From: Saposhnikovia divaricata
Taxonomy: Eukaryota > Streptophyta > Magnoliopsida > Apiales > Apiaceae
Reading direction: 5' to 3'
NCBI GenBank assembly: GCA_036435485.1
Contig: CM071598.1
Coordinates: forward strand, 183,406,148 to 183,470,147
DNA: 64,000 nt
Part shown: in pieces, positions 46,840 through 57,494 of the stretch
Numbering within the stretch: position 1 is the first letter of the stretch
How the letters are laid out: every line of letters begins with the position of its first letter
Translations under genes and position numbers: made by a program
Notes under the pieces: generated by a model
Database searches by the model: none
The model's input: only the letters and a program-made list of their open reading frames with translations
What the model was told of the DNA's origin: nothing

Positions 46840-49758
46840 TTAAGAAAATAACTGAGGGTACTGAGCTCGCATTTCACTCTCTACTTCCCATGTTGATTCC
46901 TCAACCAAGGGATTCCTCCATAAAACTCTAACTAGAGGTATTGTCTTATTTCTTAATACCTTATCCTTATAATCTAATATTTTAACTGGCTGCTCGATAA
47001 AAGATAAATCAGGTTGAATATCTACAGGTTCGTATTCTATTGCGTGCATTGGATCCGGATTGTACTTCTTCAGCATCGATATATGGAATACGTTATGGAT
47101 GTTCTGCATGTGAGGCGGTAATGCTAGTTCGTAAGCCAGCTTCCCTACTTTCTTCAATATCTCAAACGGTCCTACATATCTTGGATTGAGTTTACCTCTT
47201 TTCCCAAACCTGGTCACTGCTTTCCATGGTGATACTTTCAGCAATACCAATTCCCCAACTTCAAAACTCTGGTCCTTTCTGGTTTGATCTGCATGTTTCT
47301 TCTGTCGATCTTGAGCGGCAATCAATCTTTTCTGTATCAATCCAATCTTTTCCTTCGTCTGTTGGAGTAGTTCTGGACCTAAGATTGTGCGTTCTCCTAC
47401 TTCTTCCCAATATACCGGAGATCTACATCTTCGGCCGTAAAGAGCTTCATATGGTGGCATTCCAATGCTAGCATGGTAACTATTATTGTATGAGAATTCC
47501 ACCAGTGGCAAGTGCTCATCCCAACTACCTTTAAAATCTAGGGCACATACCCTTAGCATATCTTCAATGGTTTGGATTGTTCTCTCGCTTTGCCCGTCCG
47601 TCTGAGGATGATATGCCGTACTCATGTTTAGTTTGGTTCCTAAACCTTCTTGAAATTGCCTCCAGAATCTTGAATTGAAACGAGGATCTCGATCAGATAC
47701 TATAGATACGGGAACCCCGTGTCGTACTACAATCTCTTTCAAATATAGTTGAACCAGTTTCTCTAGCGAAAATCTTTCGTTGATTGGGAGGAAATGTGCT
47801 GATTTGGTCAACCTATCAATGATCACCCAGATTGCATCGTGGTTTGATTTCGTCTTCGGAAGTCCTACTACAAAATCCATTGCGAGATGTTCCCATTTCC
47901 ATTCTGGAATTTCCAAAGGTTGTAGCAATCCACTTGGCCTTTGATGTTCAGCTTTAACTCTCTGACAGGTGTAGCATTTGCTGACGTATTCTGCAATTTC
48001 TTTCTTCATATCGGGCCACCAAAAGTGTTGCTTCAAGTCTCTATACATCTTGGTACTGCCAGGGTGAATAGAATACCTAGAGTTGTGCGCGTCACGTAAG
48101 ATTTCATCCTTCAGTTCTGCGACATTAGGCACCCATATACGTGAAGAAAACCTGAGAATTCCTTTATCATCCTTTTGACTCCTGATTTCCTCTCCAGTTA
48201 AACTTGCTTTGTCTTGGTCCATTACCTGTTCTTGACATCTACGGATCTTTTCCAATAACATTGGTTGAAAGGTCATGGCATACAATACTTCACTGGTCTC
48301 TTCTGATGTATGGACCTCTATTTCCAATTTCTCGAATTCCTTCAGCAACTCCTCGGATGAGGTTAAGAGATTTAACCTTTCCTTCCTGCTTAGTGCATCT
48401 GCCACTACGTTGGCCTTGCCTGGATGATAGCTGATAGTACAGTCGTAATCCTTGATCAACTCCAACCATCGTCTTTGCCTCATGTTGAGCTCCTTCTGAG
48501 TAAAGATATATTTCAAACTTTTGTGATCCGTGAATATTTCACACTTTTCTCCATATAGATAGTGCCTCCAAAGCTTTAGTGCAAAAACAATTGCTGCCAA
48601 TTCCAGATCGTGCGTTGGATACTTCCGTTCATGATTCTTGAGTTGCCTAGACGCATAAGCAATTACCTTGCCATCCTGCATCAACACACACCCTAACCCC
48701 TTCTGAGATGCATCGCTATAGATTACAAAATCTCCAGTTTCGTTGGGTAAAACTAATACTGGTGCAGTCATCAATCGCTTCTTTAATTCTTGGAAACTCT
48801 GCTCACACTTCTCGTTCCATTCAAATTTCTCATTCTTCCTGGTGAGTTTTGTCAAAGATGCTGCTATTTTAGCAAAATCCTTAACAAACCTTCTATAATA
48901 TCCAGCTAATCCCAGAAAACTTCGAACTTCGGTTGGTGTTCTTGGTCGCTCCCAACTCTTAATAGCTTCAATCTTGGCTGGATCCACTTTAATCCCTTCG
49001 TTAGTGACAACGTGCCCCAGAAATTGTACCTCCCTTAACCAAAACTCGCATTTCGAAAATTTGGCGTAGAGTTTCTCCTTCCGCAAAATTTCTAAAGCTG
49101 ATCTCAAGTGCTCCGCATGATCTTCCTCTGTCTTAGAATATATCAAAATATCATCTATGAAAACGATCACGAATTTATCCAGATATTTCTTGAAAACTCT
49201 ATTCATCAAATCCATAAAAGCGGCTGGTGCATTGGTTAATCCGAATGGCATAACTAAAAATTCGTAATGCCCATATCTCGTACGAAATGCTGTCTTGGGT
49301 ATATCATCTGACTTGATCTTCAACTGGTGATATCCCGATCGTAAGTCAATTTTGGAAAACCATGATGCTCCTTTTAGTTGATCAAACAAATCATCGATCC
49401 TCGGTAATGGGTACTTGTTTTTAATCGTCAATTTGTTTAACTCCCGGTAGTCAATACAAAGTCTCATGCTTCCATCCTTCTTTTTCACAAACAATACTGG
49501 TGCGCCCCATGGGGATACGCTTGGTCTGATCACTCCTTTGTCTAGCAATTCCTGCAACTGCTTGGCCAATTCTTTCATTTCCACTGGCGCCATTCTGTAC
49601 GGAGCTTTCGATATAGGTTCAGTACCTGGTGCCAAATCAATAGCAAACTCAATTTCTCTATCTGGAGGTAAGCCTGGGAATTCATCAGGGAACACATCCA
49701 GAAATTCATTTACTATTGGAATCTGTTCTATCTGTGGCACTTCCTTATTGGTATCCAT
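46840..49758 (-). CDS. pol: pol: RT, RNase H, integrase, chromodomain-like tail
   Basis: 972 codons with no stop. Order: RT with SKIDLRSGYHQL and FIDDILIYS; RNase H with DFVIYSDASQKGLGC; integrase finger HNSRYSIHPGS ... CYTCQRVKAEHQ and core MDFVVGLP, SDRDPRF, AYHPQTDGQSERT; then the tail LVRVLWRNPLVEESTWEVES. All catalytic motifs of a Ty3/gypsy chromovirus are present. It is in the same frame as the upstream gag-protease ORF (49786-51444), separated by one TAG, so its ATG at 49758 is probably not a true start. It would act in cytoplasmic particles and then in nuclear integration. Confidence 0.95.
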   Translation of the reverse strand: MDTNKEVPQIEQIPIVNEFLDVFPDEFPGLPPDREIEFAIDLAPGTEPISKAPYRMAPVEMKELAKQLQELLDKGVIRPSVSPWGAPVLFVKKKDGSMRLCIDYRELNKLTIKNKYPLPRIDDLFDQLKGASWFSKIDLRSGYHQLKIKSDDIPKTAFRTRYGHYEFLVMPFGLTNAPAAFMDLMNRVFKKYLDKFVIVFIDDILIYSKTEEDHAEHLRSALEILRKEKLYAKFSKCEFWLREVQFLGHVVTNEGIKVDPAKIEAIKSWERPRTPTEVRSFLGLAGYYRRFVKDFAKIAASLTKLTRKNEKFEWNEKCEQSFQELKKRLMTAPVLVLPNETGDFVIYSDASQKGLGCVLMQDGKVIAYASRQLKNHERKYPTHDLELAAIVFALKLWRHYLYGEKCEIFTDHKSLKYIFTQKELNMRQRRWLELIKDYDCTISYHPGKANVVADALSRKERLNLLTSSEELLKEFEKLEIEVHTSEETSEVLYAMTFQPMLLEKIRRCQEQVMDQDKASLTGEEIRSQKDDKGILRFSSRIWVPNVAELKDEILRDAHNSRYSIHPGSTKMYRDLKQHFWWPDMKKEIAEYVSKCYTCQRVKAEHQRPSGLLQPLEIPEWKWEHLAMDFVVGLPKTKSNHDAIWVIIDRLTKSAHFLPINERFSLEKLVQLYLKEIVVRHGVPVSIVSDRDPRFNSRFWRQFQEGLGTKLNMSTAYHPQTDGQSERTIQTIEDMLRVCALDFKGSWDEHLPLVEFSYNNSYHASIGMPPYEALYGRRCRSPVYWEEVGERTILGPELLQQTKEKIGLIQKRLIAAQDRQKKHADQTRKDQSFEVGELVLLKVSPWKAVTRFGKRGKLNPRYVGPFEILKKVGKLAYELALPPHMQNIHNVFHISMLKKYNPDPMHAIEYEPVDIQPDLSFIEQPVKILDYKDKVLRNKTIPLVRVLWRNPLVEESTWEVESEMRAQYPQLFS

Positions 49759-49785
49759 TACATAAGCTAAGCATGCTTTACATCC

Positions 49786-51444
49786 CTACCGCAACAATCG
49801 TTTGGCTCGCATCATAGTCAAAAGTTTCTTCACTTGCTTTTGTCCATGAAACACTACTTCTTTATCCCCATCCAGCTTCAGCCTCAACTCCTTCTTCTTA
49901 CAATCAATCTGGGCATTATACTTTGTCAACCAATCCATTCCCAGTATAACCTCGAACTCTCCCAACTTGAAAGGAATCAAGTTGGCATGAAAATGTTGAC
50001 CGGATATTTCGATATCACACGCTGGGTAAATTTGTCTAACGGGTATACGCTCCTGATTAGCTATCTCTACTACTAATGCTTCATTTAATAACTGACATTC
50101 ACATTCTAGCTTACCCGCAAACTTTTCCGAAATAAAAGATTTAGAAGCTCCTGAATCAATAAGTACTTTGGCATTAGTAGAGTTTACAGAAAGTGTACCT
50201 GTAATAACATCAGAATTCTGCTCTGCATCTGACATGGTCATATTGAAAACTCGGGCCCTTGGCTGCCCCGCATTATTTGTCCCTGTAGCTTTATTCTGGT
50301 TTCCCGAGTTTAAGTTAACTCTGCAATCTTTAGCAAGATGCCCTTTGTTTCCACATTTGTGACAACCAATCCCATTAGCTGCTGGCATATCGCATCCGTT
50401 GGCATAATGCCCTTTCTTGCCACACCGAAAACACACTACATTAGCCAGATTACATGCACCTCCATGGTTCTTTCCACATATTCCACATGCTGGCAGGGGT
50501 GGTCGCATCCCTTGTTGCTGATTATTGTTTGGAATTCGACCTCCTTGTTGTTGATTATTGCTCAAAAACCGAATTCCTTGCTGTTGATTGCTATTCCGAA
50601 ATCGATTCCCCTGATTCCCAAAATTCTGGGTTCCATTCCCTGGTCCTTCGTTGCCTCTAGGCTGAAATGCTGGTCCATGGCTAAAATTGTTCTGCACTCT
50701 GCCTTGGAACGAATTCCCGGATTGACTATGGAATTTCCTCTTCTTACCTTCCCTTTCTTTCTGAGAGCTATCACTTTCTCCTTCTATGATCAGTGCCTTC
50801 TGGACCACAGCGGAATAGGTAGTCAATTCAAAAGCGGCTACCCGGCTTCGAAGCCACGGCTTCAAACCCTGCTGAAATCTCCTTGCTCGCTTCTCTTCAG
50901 TATCAACCAAGTCTGGAACAAACCTGGCTAATTCTGTAAACTTTGCTTCATAGTCAGTGGCACTGCCTTCTTGTTTTAATTCCAAAAATTTAATCTCCAT
51001 CTGATTCTGCATATAGCGGGGAAAATACTTTTCCAAAAACAACTCCTTGAACCTTTCCCACGTAGTTACCCCTTCTCCTTCCAAAGCCTTCCTGGCTTCC
51101 CACCAGTAGTTCGCTTCTCCTTTCAAAAAGTAACTCACGAACTCAGTCTTTTTATTCTCTTCTACATTCACCAATGCAAGGGCTTTCTCCATCTCTTTTA
51201 ACCAAGCTCGGGCCTCAACTGGATTCGGTGAGCCTTGGAATTCTGGGGGTTTAACAGATTGAAAAGTTTTAAAGGTCGTCACCTGGGGTACTGGCGGATG
51301 CTGCTGCTGACGAGTGAGGTTTTCGGTCTGCTGTCGGAACAGCTCTAGCATTTGCTGCATCATATTAATATTGCCCTGCTCCCCGGCGTTCTGATTATTA
51401 TTCGCATTCCCCGCGTGATTTCCATGTGGTTGCTGATTATCCAT
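49786..51444 (-). CDS. gag: gag and aspartic protease
   Basis: 552 codons from ATG 51444. Gag capsid domain (ARAWLKEMEKALA, GEANYWWEARKAL, LFLEKYFPRYM), then a linker with repeats of the NNQQQG type, a CX2C-type finger (CGICGKNHGGAC), two CX2CX4HX4C knuckles (CFRCGKKGHYANGC, CHKCGNKGHLAKDC), then protease with VLIDSGASKSFIS and ILGMDWL. It ends at TAG 49786-49788, directly before sequence homologous to the protease-RT linker of the plus-strand copies, and in the same frame as pol. The homologous stretch in copy 1 is open, so the TAG is probably a mutation, though readthrough cannot be excluded. Confidence 0.95.
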   Translation of the reverse strand: MDNQQPHGNHAGNANNNQNAGEQGNINMMQQMLELFRQQTENLTRQQQHPPVPQVTTFKTFQSVKPPEFQGSPNPVEARAWLKEMEKALALVNVEENKKTEFVSYFLKGEANYWWEARKALEGEGVTTWERFKELFLEKYFPRYMQNQMEIKFLELKQEGSATDYEAKFTELARFVPDLVDTEEKRARRFQQGLKPWLRSRVAAFELTTYSAVVQKALIIEGESDSSQKEREGKKRKFHSQSGNSFQGRVQNNFSHGPAFQPRGNEGPGNGTQNFGNQGNRFRNSNQQQGIRFLSNNQQQGGRIPNNNQQQGMRPPLPACGICGKNHGGACNLANVVCFRCGKKGHYANGCDMPAANGIGCHKCGNKGHLAKDCRVNLNSGNQNKATGTNNAGQPRARVFNMTMSDAEQNSDVITGTLSVNSTNAKVLIDSGASKSFISEKFAGKLECECQLLNEALVVEIANQERIPVRQIYPACDIEISGQHFHANLIPFKLGEFEVILGMDWLTKYNAQIDCKKKELRLKLDGDKEVVFHGQKQVKKLLTMMRAKRLLR

Positions 51445-51862
51445 AATCTAGTAAAGGAAAATACACAAGTTCCTTAGTAGTTGGCTACACATGTTTTTGA
51501 TAGACATTCATTGAAAAGAAGCATGAATCAAGAATATTTATCAACTCATGTCACCCAATCACTAATTCACTTGAATATTGAAAATAAATAAATGCATGCT
51601 GGATGGTATCGATGCACGTAACACTACAAAAGTACTGCTGATATATAGATAATCACTTACAGTCATACATGACTAGTGATCGGCTCACTTCATCATATCG
51701 CTCATAACCTACCTTAACGACTTTAATGTCGGCTATGTGCAACAAAATTCCCGACTTATTCTACCAAACTGCTGCTAATACACACATACACTATTTTACA
51801 AACAACCAAAACCAAACAAACACAGGTAGCATTCTTCCTTCTATGTCTCTGTCCCACAGTCT
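51445..51862 (-). other. Leader between pre-gag ORF and gag, minus-strand element
   Basis: A 418-bp stretch without an ORF. An acceptor-like TTTACTAG ends at 51448, three bases before the gag ATG. Joined to the LTR donor at 53167 it would fuse exon 1 in frame to gag (GTGCAG, ATT, ATG). Confidence 0.4.
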
Positions 51863-53241
51863 CTAATCCCAACTGGGATCTACCATCTGCTGAAGATCCG
51901 CTAACATCCTCTGGAGGATACGGTAGGCCCGACGATAATCGATAGTACCAGAATCACCCAACCTCAATGCCTCCAACTCATACGTACCGGCTGCAATCAA
52001 CTCCCGGAGGTTATGACGAATCTCGGAGTCCGAAACAGGACGACCTGTCACCCTACGCAGCTCCATATTCTGCCCTCTCAAAAAGTCATATGCCTCCCAG
52101 AGCTCGCGGTACTCACCAACAGGAACAGTGTGCGGTGCACCTATATGACCTCTCGACTCAGCCTCTGCCCCGCCTGTAACCTCCTCTATCAAAGCACGCA
52201 CTCTCTCCTCTCCTGGTGGCATCTGATGCCAAGGTATAACTGGTGAGAGTGGTACATAGGGACCCTGCACAGTGGGGTCTGACTGGTCCGTGAACTCAGC
52301 TGGCATGAGAAATCCTCCTATAGCTGCCTCCGCATCGGGTAGATGAAGCTCAGGTAAGGCGGGTGGCATCACTACTCCCTGCTGCTGATCAGGAACAAAC
52401 ATCCGTACGGGGACTGGTGCTGGAGGGTCAATTACCATGATCTCCTCCTCATAAGCCATACCCAAATGTGCCACATAACTCGGCTCCCCAAGCACTGGTA
52501 AACCCATCCACTCACCTGGATCAACAGGATGAACTGGTGGTACGGGACTCATCGGCTCCCGCGGGAACTCCCAACCCAGCCAATAGTCTACCCCCATCAC
52601 TGGATAGTCAGGATCCATAATAGCTGGAATAGGGGGTAAATCCATAGGTGGGAACAGCGGTGGTGTAACTGACTCCAGGGCCGGCATAGGCTGAGGTGCA
52701 TCTACCGGTGCAGTCACCACAACAGACACCTGCGCAACCCAGTATCATAATATCACAATCACCTCACAACTTAGGCTTAGACTAAAATCAAACGCAACGT
52801 AACACAAAAACGTCGTCCTATCTCATGTGATCTGCCTAATCTTTCCTATGGTATATATCTGTTTATTTCAATGGCTATAACCTGTCGGCTCTGATACCAA
52901 ATGTGACACCCCTCCAAATCCGGGGTCCAGATCCGGGGGTCACCAACCAATCACAACCAAAAATATCAGAATACACAACCGACCCCGCACACCAAAGATC
53001 GCAAAACAGGTTATTGCATGAATACAAGCAGACATATTCCAGAATGAACTAGTCACTTATTACAAACCACCAAATCAAGTCAACTTAAAACCAGTCTAAA
53101 TCAATTTTATTATTACATCCCGTTTTATTTAAATTCTATCTAGCGCCAACTGAAACGCACAAGTACCTGCACAGCCTGAGGTGCGGATACCCGACCACTC
53201 TGACTCCCTCTAATACTGTCTGGACTGCTGATCGGAACCAT
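51863..53241 (-). CDS. Predicted spliced pre-gag gene (exons 53241-53167 and 52729-51863)
   Basis: Function unknown. Exon 1 is 25 codons inside the 5' LTR from ATG 53241, ending GTGCAG before GTACTTG, a strong donor. The intron 53166-52730 (437 bp) spans the LTR end and primer-binding site, with acceptor GGGTTGCGCAG. Exon 2 continues in phase 0 (GTG TCT GTT) to a stop at 51863, about 313 residues in all. Exon 2 has no ATG at its beginning. The N-terminal half is rich in Pro and Met; the C-terminal half has GPYVPLSPV, GEYRELWEA, GRPVSDSEI, ELEALRLGDSGTIDY and a last helix. These motifs are in the same order as in the plus-strand family's protein. Confidence 0.6.
52888..52899 (-). other. Primer-binding site of the minus-strand element
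   Basis: Reverse complement TGGTATCAGAGC, two bases from the 5' LTR edge, inside the predicted intron. Confidence 0.9.
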
Positions 53242-56146
53242 ACTTCCCGTCTGGAAAGGTTTAGTGAAAGCAAGAGTGAGCCAAAGAAAAGCCCAGCAAG
53301 TATATATAAACAGTTTCAAAATAAAACCAGAACAAATGCTGCATAATATCAACTGAAAAGTAAAACAGTTTATAAAGCATACTGAATCAACAACTGAATT
53401 ATAATTCGATCATAACTGAAATCATTCGACATGACATAAAAATGAATCATTTGTCAACTCACAATATATAATAGCCATTCGGGCGATATGGATTGGATAT
53501 ACATAACTGAAACACCATTGCCCCCTGATCAGGTTCAAAAGCAATGGGACCCTTTATACTCCACTGGTACAGCTATACCCGTGTGTATAATCCGGATTTC
53601 ATGAGGGTACCAAAATAGGCAAGTAATGTTAGCCTATAGGAAGATGGAATGGTTACCATATCCTCCTTAAATATTGCTGGACCATGACAGCTATCATGGC
53701 CTCCTACGCTTTATCATTTTCCAAATCCAATAGAGCAATTTCCGAATTCAACAGGAAATGCTTAGTTTCACATACAGTTCACATCCCTATTATTTACTAC
53801 GATAATAAGGATATGAAGAGTTTATCTTAAACAATTCCCCACATCAAGGGTACCAATATCAAGTAATTTTGTTCGCACAAAAATATTTAAGAATCACAAA
53901 TAGCTCTGAACAATAACTATTTGTCATGATATGAATCAATGAAATATAAAATAAAAGTGTTTAAGATGATCAAGGGAGAAAATACTTGCCTGGATGTACT
54001 GCTGGTAATTTATGCTGTCTGGCTAGGGTTTTCTCACTTCTAGAAATACTGCAGGTAACTCTGCCCACTAGCTAGGGTTTCTCCCACTTCTACAATAAAA
54101 CATGCTATTTCAAATATCTGGCTAGGTACAAGGTCAATTACTGATCAAACCTCGGTTCCAGGGTCTACCCGTACGTTGCATGGCTATCGACTAAATATTT
54201 TAATCAAATAATAACATGTACAGAGTAATCAAACACGTAATTTACATAGCAGATATGACTCACCATATAAAAGAACACTCAAGGTATTTTTAGAACCCTT
54301 ATAAACATTTTTAGAACATTTTTCGGAATTTTTAAAGAATTTAAATTACCCTTTTCGGATTAAAAAGGATAATTTAAAACCCTACAGATAATTATTGGGT
54401 CATTGAAATATTTTTCTAATTACCTAATCCGGTTTTAGAATCAATTTTAGAATTTTAAAACTATTTTTACCCTTCCCGGATTATTTTTAGAATTTTAGAA
54501 CAATTTTATTTCATTTTAAACAAATAAGGAAATAAATATTAAAGGTAAAATAATATTTATAAAATAAATAAATTATTTTATTTTTCAAAATAATTAAATT
54601 TCATTATTTTTCATCATATTTAAATAATATTTAATTAATTAAATTAATTGATTATTATTAATTAACCAATCAATTTAAATTAATTAAAATATTAGCTAAA
54701 TAGATTTAAAATAATCAAATAAAATAAATTTCGAATTAAAAATAATTTATTAAAATTTTAAAACTATTTTTTGAAATTAAAAATAATTCTTCGAAATTTA
54801 AAAATGATTTTTCGAATTTTTAAAAGTATTTAATTCTAAATTATTTTTAAATTAAAAACAAATAATAAATAAATAGATAAATAAATAAATAAAAATAAAA
54901 TTCAGAAATAAATTCTGAATTTCCAAAACATTTTCAGAAAATAATTTTCTGAATTTTTATGATTAAATTCAGATTTTTATTTTTATTTAAAAGTAATTAA
55001 AAGTAAATAAAAGAAAATAATTTTTTTTTTTTTATAAAACTGTGCTCGCCGGCCGGAGTTTATGAACTCACCGGAATCCGGCGAGCTCCATTAACTCCGG
55101 CGGCCTAACCCAGAAACCGGCGAACTCTTCCCCCCCTCCTGGGCAGCTCGTTTTGACTCCAAATCACGGGGTTTTGAGTCCCTCGTGACCCAAACACATC
55201 CACAAATCCATTTCAACCAACATCAACCGGAAACAAATCGGTTTTAACCGATTTGTTCAAAACCCGATCAAAATCCGGCCAAACTCCGGCGACTCCAAAA
55301 CACATCCAAACGTAAATTAAAAATCACATACGAGTTGCTGGGAACACGATCTACACATCCATAACAACCAAACTTACAGAAAATCATCCAACAAAAACAT
55401 GAAAATTCGAATTAAATCCGAAAATCATAAAAATTCGAACGAAGCATGTACAGATGTTTTCACACATATAAACAGGTAGTACTCATCATAAGATTCAATT
55501 TGACTACTCATATGAAAGATTTGGATAACAAAATCACCTTCAAAATGGCGATTGATCCTCAAGAACACCAAGAACTAATTTCCAGAGAAAATTCAGAAAT
55601 TAAATCAGAAAATCTAACTTTTCTGATTATTTTAATTAATAAAAAATAAATTAACTGCTATTTATATTAACCAGAAATTAATACCCCAAAAATATTTTGA
55701 AACCCTAATTAAATTTATTAAGCCTTAAAAATAATTTTTAGGGGATAAAAATGTAATATTTTTAATTCTAAACAATTATAACATATATGCCAAAATTTCC
55801 CAAAAATTGTGAATATTACAAAAATTACAACAAAATTCATTTTTATGCATCCTACCATTTTATAAAAATATTGGTATCAAAAACAGGGTCTCAGATTCAG
55901 TATAGGGGCTGGTTCCGGAATTTAAAATGCAAAATAATTGTATTCTAAAAATATAAAAATTACAGAAAAATAAAATAAAATAATCTATGCTACACAGAAG
56001 TCACATAACACGTATGGGATGATTTTCCTATTTAATAAAAATTATAATGTATTTAAATGCATTAAAAATTAAATAAAAACACAATAAAATCAACTAAAAA
56101 CATATTTTAACAGAATAAAATACACGTAATTTTCCCAGTCGTTACA
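52902..56146 (-). mobile_element. 5' LTR of the minus-strand Tekay element
   Basis: Same termini as 43554-46799. It carries the promoter and exon 1 of the pre-gag gene near its inner end. A long AT-rich stretch with fold-back segments (about 54280-55030) and a GC-rich patch (about 55040-55290) lie in the inferred U3. Confidence 0.95.
53267..53312 (-). promoter_or_regulatory. Predicted LTR core promoter, minus-strand element
   Basis: Read on the minus strand: TTTATATATA at 53310-53301, then GGCTTTTCTTTGGCTCACTC and TTGCTTTC. The plus-strand family has TATATAT, GGGCTTTCGCTCACCCTTGC and TTT at the equivalent place. The exon 1 ATG is 60 bp downstream of the TATA box. Confidence 0.55.
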
Positions 56147-56814
56147 GTGTTTAACAAGAAAGCGGTTCATTAAATAAGACCGTATAAAAAGTGTTTAAAT
56201 ATATAATACATAAAATAAAATGTTTTATTGGAAGTAGAATACGAGGACGGTGGAGACGTTATATACGATTTTTTTAAAACTATACATCTTTTTTCCTAAA
56301 AATCCTTTATTTTAACTTTTTTATACAAGTTTATCTATAATATACAGAAAATATAAGATGTATTTTCATCTTTTAAAACTCTATAAATATTAAAAAGTTT
56401 AAAAAATATAAAAATTGGAATTTACTCTTTTATATAGTGAAGTTATAATTTCGGTTTCAAATAAGAACGGCTCGAAACGTATTTAACGGGAAGAGGGCTC
56501 GCTAGAAAAGATTTTATTAGCTATTAGAATTTGATACTTTAATCATAATTTTTTTTATTTTTACGGCGATTTTATGGATAAAAAAATATTATATAAGTCT
56601 TTATAATATATGTTAAAAAGTTGGGATTTCGATTTTAACGAGAGAGCGGCTCAATCGATAGAATCGTATTTAACAAAAAATTGGTTCATTAGAGAAGATT
56701 ATTTAATTATTAAAATTTAATATTAATATTATAATATAACATAAATGTATTGAATTTTTTTAAAAATAAAAATTGTAATGCCGCCGCGAAGCGCGGCTTT
56801 ATCAACTAGTACTG

Positions 56815-57494
56815 TACTATAGTAAAATCTCGTTAAATTAATAGTACTTGATAAATTAATAATTTTTTTAATTTAATAATTTTTTCCGGTTCTAACTTGG
56901 GTCATTTCAAAAAATGATCAATTTCGATAAGATAATAAGATAATATTTTTTTTGAAAATCCTATATGAATATATTGTCCCAATAATATTATAAATTAATA
57001 ATTCCTTTATAATCATAAAAATATATGTATTACCCTTTTGTAAAATATGATTCTAGGGTTTTTAAAATTTTAATCCATATGAAACTCATCTTTAACCGTT
57101 TTTGTTGTATCCAAAAGTTTGAATGTGGTGTTTATGTAAAGCATTAAAAAGTTATTAATTAGTATTTTTGATGTCTTGGGTGCTTCTTTACGTACGTGAA
57201 AAATGTTCAAAAAATGAAAATGTTGTTTATCCTTGATATCATCTAAATATACATGAATATTTACTTTGAATATCGCAAATAATAATTAAATTTGTAAACA
57301 ATATATATAGAATTAAGTATAAAACATAAATTGTACAATTCATTCTATTTAAGTGTATATAATTGGAAATTAATTTTCTTTGATGTCAAAACTCTATAAA
57401 TTAATAATTATTAATTTATCGATTGATTAATACCTCACTAAATTAATAAAATTCTCCAATCCTAACTATATTAATTTATAGAAATTTTACAGTA
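56815..57494. mobile_element. Pogo-like (Emigrant/Lemi-type) MITE remnant
   Basis: The left end has AGTAAAATCTCGTTAAATTA; the right end reversed has TACTGTAAAATTTCTATAAA followed by TTAATA. Both resemble the CAGTAAAACCTCTATAAATT ends of Emigrant/Lemi pogo-type elements, and TA flanks them. The inside repeats TAAATTAATAAT and has no transposase ORF. Confidence 0.6.

Larger units (their letters stand above)
43554..56146 (-). mobile_element. Complete young Tekay-type Ty3/gypsy element
   Basis: 12,593 bp with two LTRs (3246 and 3245 bp), primer-binding site, polypurine tract, pre-gag gene, gag and pol. Target duplications GTGTT lie at 43549-43553 and 56147-56151. By eye the LTRs differ at about six substitutions plus a T-run length, near 0.2%, so the insertion is very recent. 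It is a different family from the plus-strand array (other LTRs, diverged proteins) but the same clade. Confidence 0.95.
42558..56809 (+). mobile_element. Helitron-like copy C, split by a Tekay insertion
   Basis: The left part 42558-43553 begins immediately after copy B. The right part 56147-56809 ends with the same hairpin (56783-56797) and CTAG followed by T. Between them is the Tekay element 43554-56146, whose GTGTT duplication restores the Helitron sequence ACCGTGTTTAACAAG seen in related form in copies A and B. Non-coding. Confidence 0.75.

Noticed and set aside
49786..49788. TAG between protease and RT as programmed readthrough
   Set aside because: The homologous stretch in plus-strand copy 1 is open and no recognised readthrough context follows, so mutation is the simpler reading; not excluded.
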